This document shows positions 51,211 to 62,854 of a DNA stretch of 64,000 nucleotides, in pieces. Under the pieces are notes generated by a model. That model had not been told where the DNA came from. It saw only the letters and a list, made by a program, of their open reading frames with translations, and made no database searches. How positions within the stretch are numbered: position 1 is the stretch's first letter; each line of letters opens with the position of its first letter. This DNA comes from Phytopythium helicoides (lineage: Eukaryota; Oomycota; Peronosporomycetes; Pythiales; Pythiaceae), in assembly GCA_024867545.1 (NCBI GenBank), contig JANFNE010000039.1, positions 1-64,000 on the forward strand, written 5' to 3'. The position numbers and the translations under genes are program-made.

Positions 51211-52946
51211 CTCGTGTCGCTCCGCGTCTCCACACGTTGCTAACAGCTTCGCAATCGACAGACACGTGCTGGTGACCACGGACCGCGCCGTCGCCGCGCT
51301 CGAGTGCGACGGCGGCCGCTACGCGCTGCGACGCATCGCAGCCGATGAGCTCAACCGTGAGGACGTCGTTGTGGTGGCGAGCGGCGTGCTGGAGGCGCCT
51401 GGAGGTCGAGACCGTGCGGCTGTCGCCTTCGCTGAGCGCGACAAGCTCTACCTTCATATTGCGCCGCTGCAGCCCCGCGCGCCTGCGTCGTCCCCACGCA
51501 AACCCTCGACGCCGACCTCTGCTGCTAACCGAAGAGAAGGTGCGACGCGGTTTGAGCTGTCTGCTGCGCCGACGACGATGATGGCGACCAAGGCGCAGTC
51601 GATGGCTGGGCCTGAAGTCTTCTACGGACTTGTGCTGTTCCGCCCACACTCGATGGTCGCGTTTGGCTTTGTGGACGACGCTGTGAATTCGAGCTCGCCA
51701 AGCCGACAGGTATAGCTGGCTTGTGTCTTGATTGCAAGCGTGGTGATACCGGCACTGACAATAAATTCTTGCGTTTGAAGTGTGTTCGCCTGACGAATGA
51801 GCAATTCGCCAACTTCTTCCCAGAGTTTGACGAGTTCCAGAACCAAGTGCTGTGTGCCGACACTCTTCATTTGTCTGGAACCGATCAGAGCTATGTGGTT
51901 TTTGGGTGCGCTGAGGGGTGCGTTCTGAATGCGATGGCAATCGAGATTTTGCTGTGTGGTAGTAACGCAGGGTGCCGTTGTTAGATTTGTGCGCGTGTTT
52001 CGCGGTCAGCAGCTCGCCGGGTTCGTCTCAGGGCCGCTTAAGACAAGAGATCTCCATCTGAATGGACCCGTTACATCCGTGAGATTGTTTCAGCAGCGAG
52101 GGTGTGTATGGTGATCGTCGATGTTCGACCTGTGATCTTCGTGCAGCTTGACTGATATTGCTACTGCCGCCAAGCAGGCTGGACGAGCCACAGTGCAGCC
52201 TTCTTGTGACGTGTGCTGTGGGCCGAGCGCAAGTTATCGAGAATGTGTTTGACCGCTCTACCCACCCGATCGATCTCCCAGGAGCAGACGCCTTTGACTC
52301 GATCTTCTGCTGGCGCTGTTGCTGACATTGATCTGGTTTGTTTCAACATCTTGACGTATTTGTTGAGGAGAATGCTGAACAGCGGTTGCTGAACTTGCAG
52401 GACGGTGAGCTGGAAGTACTAGTTGGGACAGATGATCAACAAGTTCTGGCGTACAAGCTCAAGATGACACCAGTCGTTGTTGACTCGGATGCAAGGCATG
52501 CAACGAGTCCAGTTGCTACATCAAGTAGCTCATCGAAACGACGTAACCTATCGACAGATGACGAGGACGCTGACATTGGACTACCAATTGAAAGTATTGT
52601 GATTCCCACGAGCAATTCGGAGTCGAGCGAAGTGTTGGGAACCGCAGCGCCAGCATCGCCGATTTCAACGGGACTCGAAAACACTGTGCCACCAAGCGTT
52701 CCCAGCACCAATAGCTCTCCCAAAGCAGCACCGCTCGAGCAACAAACGTGGCAACCCCTTCCCAAGAGCAGTTGGCATCTAGAAGCGTTTGGACCCATCT
52801 ATAGCCTGTTGTGGCGTGATGTGAACCGAGATGGCGTGAATGAGCTGCTGGTGGCCAGTGCTACAGGCATTTACGTTTTCGAAGCTGACCCTGATGCCGT
52901 GTTGCGCCGACTTGAGCGTGTCTTGGCAGCCGTCCAAGCTCAGTAA
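51065..52946 (+). CDS. KPTN: Kaptin homologue (KICSTOR complex subunit)
   Basis: Multi-exon beta-propeller protein. Introns are recognised near 51149-51246, 51710-51780, 51917-51970, 52101-52178 and 52336-52400. Landmarks in order: HVLVTTDRAVAALECDGG, QFANFFPEFDEFQNQVLCAD, YVVFGCAEG, GPVTSVRLF, CSLLVTCAVGRAQVIENVF, DLPGADAFDSI, VADIDLDGELEVLVGTDDQQ, WRDVNRDGVNELLVASATG (an FG-GAP/VCBS repeat) and a helical end. This order, above all LPGADAFDSI plus DLDGELEVLVGT, matches animal kaptin, which anchors GATOR1 to lysosomes to repress TORC1. One extra base at about 52306 breaks the frame before AGAVADIDL, and the first intron needs one more. The first exon is the least certain. Confidence 0.75.
51175..51209 (+). 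repeat. (CT)n microsatellite in the first intron of kaptin
   Basis: A run of about 16 CT units, with a single C or G interruption at each end. It lies between the GTACGT donor and the ACAG acceptor. Confidence 0.85.
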
Positions 52947-53003
52947 CATGGATCAATCGCAAATTATCGTGCTCGTCTATTCGGCAAAGTGGCGGCATTC
53001 CGA

Positions 53004-53837
53004 TCACTGGTAATGCCTGTCGTTCTGGATTAGAAGCTCAATCTCTTCGATGCGCGCACGATCAATGTGTGGCTGCATCTGCCAAGACGCGAGATACACA
53101 GTCATTGTGTCGTGCTTTGTGCACTCGAACATGTCGCTCGCGATCAACGACTTGGCCAGCAGCTCGTGTTCGTACATGGCCAGCACTTCGACTAGGAACG
53201 ACTCTGCAGCGACAGCGCCAGATCGGATGAGCTTCTACAAGTTCAAAAGCCAGCCTCATGGTGCCTACCATAGCGCTGTCGATTAGCTCCTCGGTCGCTC
53301 GTCTTTCCTTGATTGAGCAGCGCCCGCATCTTTGCATACACGTCCGCCTATGCGCCTCCCACGTTGAGCATCAAGCGTTCAACGCCAGCAAACTGCAGCA
53401 GACCCCACCAGCGTGTCGATCTCGGTTAGCACGCGCCTCCTGCATCGATGCGCCAGGTGCCACAGCTGTCCACACACCGTCAGCAACTTAGCGTCTAACC
53501 AACCTCAAATTGCCAGCACAACTCACCCGTCCAGCCGCGCGGTCGTGCAGCAGCTCGCAGTCGGAGAGCACGCCCCAATGCTCGCCATCCAAGTAACTGC
53601 ATCCCGCCACTTCCAACGTCAGCCACGGCCCCCACGCTGCTCGCGGCTCCATCACAAGCCGCACGTCGTCTTCTGCACGCAGTCGGCGATCTTGGCGAGC
53701 TGCTGCTGGCCGCGCGCGGTGCTGTCGGCCCACTCGCGCGCGAGCTTCTTCCAGTCGGCGAGCCACCAGCATGCGCGGTCCATGACCAGCAAGAAAGTGC
53801 GGCTGCAACGCTCTCCCTCATTGGTCAAAATACCCAT
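53004..53837 (-). pseudogene. Unknown gene with several frame breaks
   Basis: From ATG 53837 the coding-like text is ACWWLADWKKLAREWADSTA, then (one base missing near 53667) VRLVMEPRAAWGPWLTLEVA, GVLSDCELLHDRAAGR and a consensus GTGAGT donor. A second exon starts near 53470 (LWHLAHRCRRRVLTEIDTL). Further pieces lie in changing frames (FAGVERLMLNVGGA, ELIDSAMVGTMRLAFELVEA, FLVEVLAMYEHELLAKSLIA) to the stop at 53004. At least four frame changes and one in-frame TAG are needed. Either a decayed gene or a poorly sequenced one. Family not recognised. Divergent from the peptidase gene, only 63 bp apart. Confidence 0.45.
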
Positions 53838-53900
53838 TTAGAGTGTATGATTGGCTGAAAAGGAGGAAGGAGCGCGCCACCTCAGGCAGAGGGGGAAACC
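53838..53900. promoter_or_regulatory. Short bidirectional promoter
   Basis: Only 63 bp separate two divergent start codons. It contains one ATTGG (CCAAT box) at about 53849-53854, and another lies just inside the minus-strand gene with an Inr-like CCTCATTGGTCAAAAT at about 53815-53830 on the plus strand. Confidence 0.45.
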
Positions 53901-56218
53901 ATGAGGCTCAAGCTGCTCGGGCAGGCGCGGCGCGCGCTGTCGACGGCGCGCGAGGCCCCCGGGCTCTTCCAGCTGCCGCGACTGCATGCGCCCGAGGACT
54001 TTAAGCGGCTCACGCTCGAGGCCAAGCGCTCGTGCCAGGCGCTGCGCGACGAGGTGCGGAGTGGCGACGTTTGCAGGGCTCACGGTAGTCAATGGCTGAC
54101 TTTCGGCGCTTGCGAAGATGGCGTCGACGCCTCCGGGGTTGGCGACGGTGCGGCTGCTGGACGACATCTCCAACTCCATTTGCTGCGTCATCGACGCCGC
54201 GGAGCTCTGTCGCAACGTGCATCCGAGCGAGTGCGTTGTTTTGTGCCAGCACTTGGGCGGTATTGCATTGATCACCTTGGCTGATGGTGGGAGCTGTGGG
54301 CGAGCAGAGCGTTCAGGAGGGCTGCGAGCGACTGCTACACGGAGCTGTCGGACTTTATCCAGAATTTGAACGCGGACGTGGAGCTGTATCGAGCGATTCG
54401 TGCGGTCAGCGAGGACAAGAAGCTCTTGGCGACGGCTAGTGAGGAGCAGCGGCGCATGGCTGAGCTGTTGCGGAATGAGTACGAGCGCGATGGCATCCAC
54501 CTGTCGAGCCAAGGGAGAAGGCGCGTCATTGGGCTGCAGAACGACATCACGCAGCTGAGCATGGATTTCCAACGAACGCTCTTCACGGCGCGCGAGTACG
54601 TTGAGGTTCCGTCGCGACTCGTTCGGCCGCTGCCCCACTCGGTGTGGGCATTGTGCGAGCGCAAGCTCAGCAACCCCATGGTCATGCGCGTGCCAACCGA
54701 TGTTCATGTCATGAATACGGTGCTCAAGTGGATTGGCGATCCTAAGGTGCGCCGCGATATGTACGTGGCTGCCAACTCGTGCGCCGTCGAGAACCTCGAG
54801 GTGAGTGCTCTCAACTTTGCGACCACCTGTTCCAAAGCTAACAATGTCGATACAGATTCTAGAGGAGCTGCGATCCAAGCGCCACGAGCTTGCTGAGCTG
54901 CTGGGTTTTCAGTCCTATGCACACCTAGCCACCAGGTGCATTGCTGTTCTACTTCAGTCGCAACTTTTCTGAAGTATGCTAATGTTCTATGCTCAGTGAC
55001 CGTATGATTGGGTCTCCTGAGGCCGTGCAAACGTTCATCCAAGACATTTCTCGGCGGTTGATGACCAAGGCGCGCGCAGAGCATCAAGTGCTGCTTGAGG
55101 CTAAGCGCAAGCACGAGGATCCCAACGCCCGAGAGGTGTACATGTGGGACGTGCCGTACTACATGGGTATGCTCAAGGCGCAAAAGTTCCGCATCGACTC
55201 TCGGGTCATCTCTGGTTACTTTCCACTTGAACGCTGCCTCGAGGGGCTCCACATGCTATGCTCTTCTCTGTTCGGCGTCGAGCTACAGCAGATCGACATG
55301 CCAAGAGGCAGCAGCGAGGCTTGGCATGAAGACGTTCGCAAACTCTCGCTCACTCGGCATGGTGAAACGCTCGGCCACATTTACTTTGACCTGTACCCAC
55401 GCGAGCACAAGTACACGCATGCGGCACACTTTACGATCCGCTGCGGCAAGCGAATGAGTGACGGCCAGTATCAAACGCCAATCGTTGCGTTGGTGTGCAA
55501 TTTCAACAAGCCGGCACCGTACAGTCCGTCACTACTGACGCATTCGGAGGTCGAGACTCTCTTTCACGAGTTCGGCCATGCGCTGCACTCGCTGCTGTCG
55601 CAAACAGAGTTTCAGCACCTGTCGGGCACGCGCGCGCAGCTCGACTTTGTTGAGACTCCCTCGCATTTGTTCGAGTACTTTGCGTGGGATCCTCGAGTTG
55701 TTCGGGAATTTGCGCGCCATCACGAGACGAATGAGCCCATCCCAGCCGATATGATGCGCGCGTTGCGCGCGTCCAAGCACATGTTTGCAGCCATGGACAC
55801 CCAGACCCAGTGCCTTTACTCGCTGCTTGATCTGTCGCTCTTTGGGAAGCCTCAGGACTCCTCCAAAACGTCTCTCTCGACATCGTCATCAACGGAGACA
55901 CTTCGCCAGCTGCAAAACTCGACGACATTGGTGCCTCATGTGGATGGAACGTATTGGCACACGCGCTTTGGCCACCTAATCGGCTACGGCGCCGGCTACT
56001 ACAGCTACCTGTACGCTCGTGTGTTCGCGGCAGACATTTGGGGTGCGTGCTTTCAGCAAGATCCGCTGAGTCGCGCAGCAGGTGAGCAGCTCTACCAGAA
56101 ACTCATGGTTCACGGAGGAGCGAAAGATCCAAATGAGATCCTCGCTGATCTTGTGGGTCAGCGCCCCACACCCATGAGATTCCTGAATGAGCTGGGTGTC
56201 GACGACGTCATGCAGTAG
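53901..56218 (+). CDS. MIPEP: Mitochondrial intermediate peptidase (M3 metallopeptidase)
   Basis: Five exons: 53901-54053, 54118-54230, 54308-54800, 54856-54935 and 54997-56218. Introns are 55-77 bp and all phases fit, giving 686 residues. It starts with a basic, Arg/Leu-rich mitochondrial targeting sequence (MRLKLLGQARRALSTAREAP). The M3 signature is LFHEFGHALHSLL (HExxH zinc site), with TPSHLFEYFAWDP as the following Glu-containing helix and GAGYYSYLYARVFAADIW near the end, typical of this peptidase. It removes an octapeptide from imported mitochondrial precursors after MPP cleavage. Length and domain order are normal; the frame is intact, in contrast to its neighbours. Confidence 0.92.
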
Positions 56219-56405
56219 AAAGATGCAGGACGCTGTCAATATTCAAAATATTAGACTGACATGGATGGCCAGATCTGTCTTGACGCACCAATCCTGTCCT
56301 GTTGACGATGCAAGCAAGTGGCGCGAGCTCGGCGCCATCTATCGATCGAGCAATTCGACGAGAAGAGAAATTCAACCAGCTTACACTTTGACGGTGTGAC
56401 CGCGG
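56219..56405. other. Convergent intergenic region
   Basis: Short 3' space between the peptidase and the PH-domain gene; nothing else seen. Confidence 0.6.
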
Positions 56406-57403
56406 CTACTCGATCACTGGATCGTACAGCAGGCCTGCGCAAGCGCCGTTCTTGACGTCCTCCTCTGGCGTCGGTGCGGCTGCTGGCTGCTTGACTGCCG
56501 ACTGCTTGGCAGCCGTGCTGCTTGCTGACGTTGCAGGCAGAACTGCTGGTTGTAGAAGCTGTCACTGGGCGGTGCAGGCTCTCGAGCTCGTCCTCGGTCA
56601 CAGGCCGAGATGCCCTTGACACGGTTCACATCGGGAGACTTTTGCGTGACGACACCTCCTGCCTGCCGCCATAGCAGCGCCTGTCGGACAATCGATTGCG
56701 CTCGTTACTCCACGCGCTCAACCATGCAAGTGGCGGCACGACAAGAACGTACGTCGACCCAAAAGGCGGCCTCTTCATGGGAGCGCGCCTTGATCGTGTA
56801 CACGCGCTCATTCAGCTCGATCGTGAATAGCCCTGGGCCCTCTGCGACACGATAACGCATCCACGTGAGTCGTCGGGCGATCACTACCTGCGCCGTAACC
56901 AGCGAGCCTACCTGCGGCTTCTTCTGCCAGCAGCGTGATGGCTCCGACCTGCGGCAGGTTGAGCGCCGCGAGCAGCTTCTGTCCTTGTTTCTGCGCGCCA
57001 GTTCCCCCCGCACTGAGTCAGCTTCCACCGCCCTCACCCCTGCGCGTCCACTGCGCCTGCGAGCCGACCTTGTAGTACGTGAGGAAGCAGCCATTGGTCT
57101 CGAACCACCGCTTCTGCCACTTGCCGTCGCGCGTCTTCTTGAACAGATACCCTACAGCAGCAGCCGCACGCGCGCCAAGTCAGCCACTCTCGCCTCTCGA
57201 CCTCTCGAGCCCGCTGCAGCGCGCCACGAACGCACCTCGGATCTCCTCTGCGCAGCCACGCGACCACCGCACGCCGTCAGTCCTTTCCCCTCCACGAACG
57301 CCGCAAAAAGCCGCCGACCTGTGCGGAAGTTGGCCGTGATGGGGCGCGACGCCTTGCTCGGCGACCCCACGAGCTTCGCGGTGCCCTTGGCCTCGGCGTC
57401 CAT
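56406..57403 (-). CDS. PH-domain protein
   Basis: ATG 57403. Exons: about 57403-57319, 57151-57069, 56990-56908, 56840-56752 and about 56679-56406, with GT-AG introns of 67-167 bp. The PH fold reads NFRTGYLFKKTRDGKWQKRW, FETNGCFLTYYK, LLAALNLPQVGAITLL, GLFTIELNERVYTIKARS and HEEAAFWVDALLWRQ. It probably binds phosphoinositides and attaches to membranes. The C-terminal tail is Ser/Ala-rich and ends CAGLLYDPVIE. One extra base near 56612 and one near 56524 split the tail into three frames. About 185 residues in total. No second domain is seen. Confidence 0.75.
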
Positions 57404-60400
57404 GGCGAGCGGCGCCTTCCTGCGGTCGACGCGGCGATCGGCTTTTCCCCCCGCGGCGGTTATTGCGCTGCCTCCGAGGCAAGTTGCAGCGCGTGACACC
57501 CCGCCGGACGGGACGCCCGTTTCAAAGGGATTTGTATGCCGCGGGGACGGAGGTTGTGCGAAAGCCGTGCTTGCGAGCCTGATTTCACCCATGCCAAGAC
57601 CCGCGGGCCTGCCCGCAAGGATCAGAACCCGGATTGGAACTGGCGATGCGTATGCGAATGGGTACGGGTTTGGTGGTCGGGTCGGGTTGCTCGAAGACAA
57701 TCGCAAATCAATTCATTTTGTCAACCCATGACGTGAAGCCATTGTGAACCCATGAAAACCCCTCCCGACGACCGCCATCGCAGGTTGCAAACGCCATTCA
57801 GTCAAATACCACACCTCCTCGACGACAAATTTGCTGGGAGAGACTACAATGCCGACGCGCATTGCAGCATGTATAAAGGGGCGCGGGAACCGCTGTTGCT
57901 TTGCATGGCGTGGCATAATCCGATGCAACTTCATTACCTTGAAGTCTTGATGCCCAAAGCGACCTGGACAAAGCAAGTCCGTGCTAGCAGATTGCGTTGG
58001 GCTCGACTTTCCCAATGGAGCAGGCAATGCGGCAAGCTGGTGATTTAGTGGTCGACATTGTTCGTTTGCTGTTAAACGGAGCTTGGCTCGTTTGCAAGTC
58101 GAACGCCGGTATTCTACACGCTTGCAATCGATCCTACAGCGGTCTGCTACTACTCTGGGGTGTGCCCGCAGATCGGCTGCAGCCTGCTACTGTAGTCGTA
58201 AACTCGGTTGGTCAGCAGAATGCCCAGCGCTCCACCTTCTATGTCATGCGGGCCACCTATCAATCCACTGGAAGAGCATCCCGGAGACAGCAGTCGTCTC
58301 GACAACTCGCTGTGCTTGCTGGGACCAGGTAAGAGGCGTACGTGTGGTTTCGCTCTCAGTGGTCGAGAGTGGGCGACATGATCGGACTGGTACACCGTTG
58401 AAGTTGACCGTGAAAAAATCCGCCATCAGCACTTCAAGCGTGACGTCACCGAGTCCTATGCAGCGTGTGCCGAGATCTGACAAAGACAGTCACACACAAC
58501 ACCGGTCTACTCCACGCAGAACGCCATCATCGTGCTCATAACCACCGCTCTCGATGGTGATGAACCTGCCATGTCTTGCAGCTGCAAGTTTGATGCGATG
58601 GCATCATGGGCGAGCGTGTCGCAGTGGTGACAAGCGAATCTCATACCATTGGTATTGGATGGTATCCCAGCAACAGTCTCTGCACCTCGTGAGTCAATGG
58701 TAGCTAGCTACACCGCGTCATGGCCAGCGATGACACCGCATCTCACGAAAGCGTGCGGGTGTGATGTTGACTGAGGTGTCGCCATGCCAATGCGCTGCTG
58801 TCGACCAGTGCATGGGTTGACTTTCTAAAAATAATTGATTCCCCCCCCCCCCACGCCTTGATAGGTGATGCGGCGTGTTACACACGCGTGTCATCTGGTG
58901 ACGCGCTCTATATACACAGAAGGGGCAGGACCGCGTAGCTGTCATGCCCACCCATTCCAATGGTGCTGCACCAGCACAATCCAGAGACGAAGCTTTCCAG
59001 GCTTGGCTGGTTTAACTCCTGGTGTCAGCGCCGAGCGCACGCCACCACCACCACCACCACCACCTCTATAGGCTGTCCCTTCACGCTGTGCTGAACGCCA
59101 AGCGGGTGCACAGTCCTAGCTTCCATCGATTGTCCTGGCGCAAAAGCCAGTCCGCTTGGTGCATTTCCGCGCTGCTTAGAAGCTCTAAGCACCAATGACA
59201 TGGTAGATCTTCCCGGCAACGACACCATTAGTTGGTGCTGGCGCGTTTCCGCTCCTCCTTACACGCGACACATCACTGCGTGAATCACGCAGAGCAGGCC
59301 ACAATCTTCAACGTGCCTTCTCTGGCCCGCGGATCCTCCTGCTGCTCCGGCCTCGTCCTCGGCCAGTCCGTCCACAGAGTTGAAGCTCCGAGGCACGCGA
59401 CGTCACCGCGCAAGTGCGGATGACACGACGCGCTCGACAGTTCACGTCGCTGTGCCGTGCGACCCTACAGGACCGACGTTCTATTATCGCGAAGTGGCAT
59501 GAATCACTCACAGTGAATCTGGAGAGTAACGATTTCAAGATGACCTCTCATTGGCTCAAATTCGCATCTTTAGTAGATCGGCATTCTATTGCACTACCAC
59601 CCATCTGATTCACGGCGGATCCCCTCCCACTTTGCGTCGACAAAATAGAGCTCCTATTGGCATAGAGGGCACTATTTCGAGCACTGCCTGCCGCGTCCAC
59701 ACCACAAGGGCAGCCAAGGCCAACGCGCAAAGCAACCGGCAAGGTGGCACAGCACAAGGCCCAAGGCTCGACGAGTATTGGTTGGACTTGGTTAGTGGGT
59801 AACGATCGCAGATAACGCGCAAAAGTGTCTTGATGAACACGATGAAGTCAAGAGGCAGCACTTGTCCGTCCGATCGTAAAGGAATTCAGTGCGCAGGAGG
59901 TCATTTTCATAGAGGAAGATATCATAAAAACCTTTTCAGATTAGGAAGAAGTTCTGTGGAGCGGAGAAGTGGCCGCAAAAGGCCGAACCATCAATGCATC
60001 GGATTTTTAGAGTGTCGTTGCAGACTAAGAGCATCGCGACATCATAGGATGCTTTTCGCAATTTGTAGCACTCACAATCATGGCAACTAGGCTCGAAGCG
60101 TAGCGGCAATAGCGTCCCGTCGGCCGACCGCACCGATACAGCCACTAAATCCAGTGCTGGCTTCGAACTGAGCTGCAATCTCCCTGCTCTCGTATGATGA
60201 TGTGACTTCATGATGGGTCGGTAGATGAGCTGGGGAAGCATTCCCAGCCCCGGTAGAGTAACCTCACCCCGCCCGAAGCGAGCTTTAGCTTGGTCTTGGC
60301 TTATACACTTGTCTCAAGTCTGCTCGGTCATCTGGAGCGTTGTGATCCCATTGGTTGCCGTCTGGGGGACCAGGACCTCTAAATGCGCAGGTAGATGCCC

Positions 60401-61383
60401 TGACTTGACTTAGAAGACTTGTGGAGGTGCTACTTCTCCCTCCTTAGAACAAAAACAGCGATACTAGTACGCACAATGATTACTCTAGCCGATCTCCGGC
60501 TAAGGAACCAAGAGGCGGATGTAAAAGATGCTGGTGGGGCTCCGCAATATTTCCATAGCCAAATAAGTGGGTAAACCACCCTATGTCTCTGCTGGACTGT
60601 CTTGGTCGTGCTGGTGGCCTTTTCTAGGCTTTTTTCTCTTATTGAATGTCGAATCAGGAGCTATGCCAGGCGTGTCGCCACAGACAAGCGCACGTCTAGC
60701 ACAACCACTGAGAATAAGGAACCAAGCAGCACAAGCAGCAGTGTGCACGTGGTGTGAGCGCGGTACGTACCGTTCGGGTGCTGGAGTTGATCAGTAATGA
60801 TGCTGAGTTGGAAGCGAATATCGATGTCCGTGTTCGAGTTTCCCTCGCTGCCGAGGATTTTCAGAAGTACGAGCAGATGAAGCTCAACACCGCCACGATC
60901 AGTATACAGTTTGCTCTCCTTTCCTTCGCTATCCTACACTCGAAACGATTGAATCTCGGAGTGCTGGTTGCACGTCATTTTTGCAAGTGATTTCAAATTT
61001 AAAGTCTGAGCTAACACCTACGCTCTCGGGTTTTCGATAGAATGTGAGTACCAGAGCAAAAAAAAATGGAACGGAAAGTGAATCTTACTGCCAACATGTG
61101 AGTACCGTTACCGTAACCAGGAGCAATGGTTACACCAACATCACTTTTGAAATAGCGTCAGTATGGATACCCGTCCACAACATTCGAGTATCCGCATCCA
61201 AGCAAAACGTACCAAGCGCGCCAAGGGCGGCAAAATGGGCTACTATCGCACCAGCAGTCGTTAGCCTCAGTACCAAGGGATGCGCGCACCTTATAGACTC
61301 CAATGGCGTCGTTCGTTACGCACGGACCATGAACGTGCGTTGCCCTCTTTGAAATTGGCGGTCAGTCGGAAAGATTGTTCCCG
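57404..61383. other. Gene-poor region with simple repeats
   Basis: About 4 kb with no convincing gene. Features seen: a poly-C run of 12 (about 58842-58853), a CCA repeat (about 59041-59065), and short frames such as 60754-60990 (DAELEANIDVRVRVSLAAED) that look like remnants of a protein but have no partner. Base use is more even than in the gene block, as in repeat-derived DNA. Confidence 0.5.
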
Positions 61384-61887
61384 TTACCTCTCTTCGCCAC
61401 CAGTAATGCGTGCGGAGCCTACCGGCTCGTCGGGTTCTCGTAAAAAAAAAACTCCCAGCTCGACGAGATGAGTATTGAACTCGCACAGAAACTGCTCCAT
61501 GGCTGGATGATAACGGTGTGGTATCGCCTCGTAAGGGTCAGAACCTACTTTAAACCAAGTCGAGAGCGGTGGCACCCGTGCGGGAGGGTCACTCCCGAGC
61601 TTTAGACGCCAAATTTCGTATCGTTGGACAATAGGTCTCAAATGATCAGATTGGTCGACTGGAAAACCGTTGTCCAATGCGCCTTGGACGAGAATCTGAA
61701 GCGCTGCCGACGTTTGCTTCATCCATGTTTTGATCGCCAGCGGCTTCAATATCATCGTCCGCCTCGTCCGTGTCGTCGTCGTCAGGCGCAGCCGAAGCTG
61801 CCGGCGAAACGGACGCAGGGGTTTCAGCCCTGCGACCGCCACGCCAACCGCTGCCCCAACCACTGCCACTGCGAGCGGTAGTTTCAC
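61384..61887 (-). mobile_element. Decayed Ty3/gypsy pol fragment
   Basis: An open frame carries WRLKLGSDPPARVPPLSTWF, HRYHPAMEQFLCEFNTHLVE and LGVFFLREPDEP. This is the pattern of the region just before the reverse-transcriptase active part of oomycete gypsy elements (DPP, PL, RRYPP-like, LeelG). No YxDD box or flanking pol is present. Opposite strand to the gag that follows, so it belongs to another insertion. Confidence 0.5.
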
Positions 61888-62850
61888 TAAGCAGGGTAGG
61901 TAAGATCTAATACACTTTCAATCTGGCAGCGAGAGCGACACCGATCAAAGAATTCTTTAGCTGGGTTCACAAGAGGCCTAAGCATGGAAGGCGACGAGGA
62001 AGTCATGATTCCAACCAACGGCGGGATGTCAATTGCCGTATACCCGCCGCTACCGCCCGACCACAACATGAGGCTAATGAGAGCCACGGCAACAAGGGTG
62101 GAGGTGCGAAGCGGCGATGAGCGTCAAGTCGAGGCCCTCGCCCACCACGTTGCTGCGGCCCATCAGAGAACGGCCGAACAGATCGACCAGGTCCGGCAGC
62201 AGCAGCACTCGTTGGCGGCACAAACGGCAGAGTATCTGCAACTGCAACATGACCAGCAGGCTGCACTGCGCGAGCAGCAGGAGGCCATTAAGCACGAGAT
62301 GGAGACGCACCGCTAGTTTATTGAAGAACAGTATCGACTGCTGCGAGGGGCCCAAGCCGCTGTCGGCATCCAAGGTCAGCGACTCGACGGCCTGGTCGAA
62401 GCTGTTCGGCCGCAGGTAGAGGCGCGCTGGAGCGCCTTCGCGGAGAGCCCAACTGCGGGGCAGGAGGAGGCCCGACAGCGAGAGGCACCAGTTGTCACGG
62501 TGGCGGCGGGGACGAACCTGCCGACACCACCGCTGTACCGCAGAGGCTCCAAGAAGGAGAAGCGCGCGTTCATAGACAGCTATATGGTCTATGTTTGACG
62601 CGTACAAGCCCTCAACCAAGCGTCCCAAGTGCGGGTGTTTGTGATGCCACTCAGCGCCTGCATTGAGCAGGGAACGCTGGCGCGCATCTGTGACGCGGAA
62701 TTTGTTTAGCGCGGAGAGTGAGGTGAGCGAGGCAGATTGGCGAGAATATTTCCTCTCGGCGAGGATGCCCGACCAAACTGCCTACAAAAATCTCGAGACG
62801 GCGATGGCGTCTCTACGAATGGATACGGAGCTCCAGGGCCCGGAGTCACG

Positions 62851-62854
62851 CATC
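62851..62854 (+). repeat. Target-site duplication CATC, left
   Basis: CATC here and at 63724-63727 flank the inserted element. Removing the insert plus one copy makes the gag frame continuous. Confidence 0.7.

Noticed and set aside
28716..57403. Genome-wide programmed +1 frameshifting
   Set aside because: The direction is mostly +1, but there is no common slippery codon, no stop codon at the shift and at least one opposite case. Homopolymer errors explain it better.
58015..58332. Possible gene with a hydrophobic start
   Set aside because: Only about 105 codons, no family and a repeat-derived setting. Kept as part of the gene-poor region.
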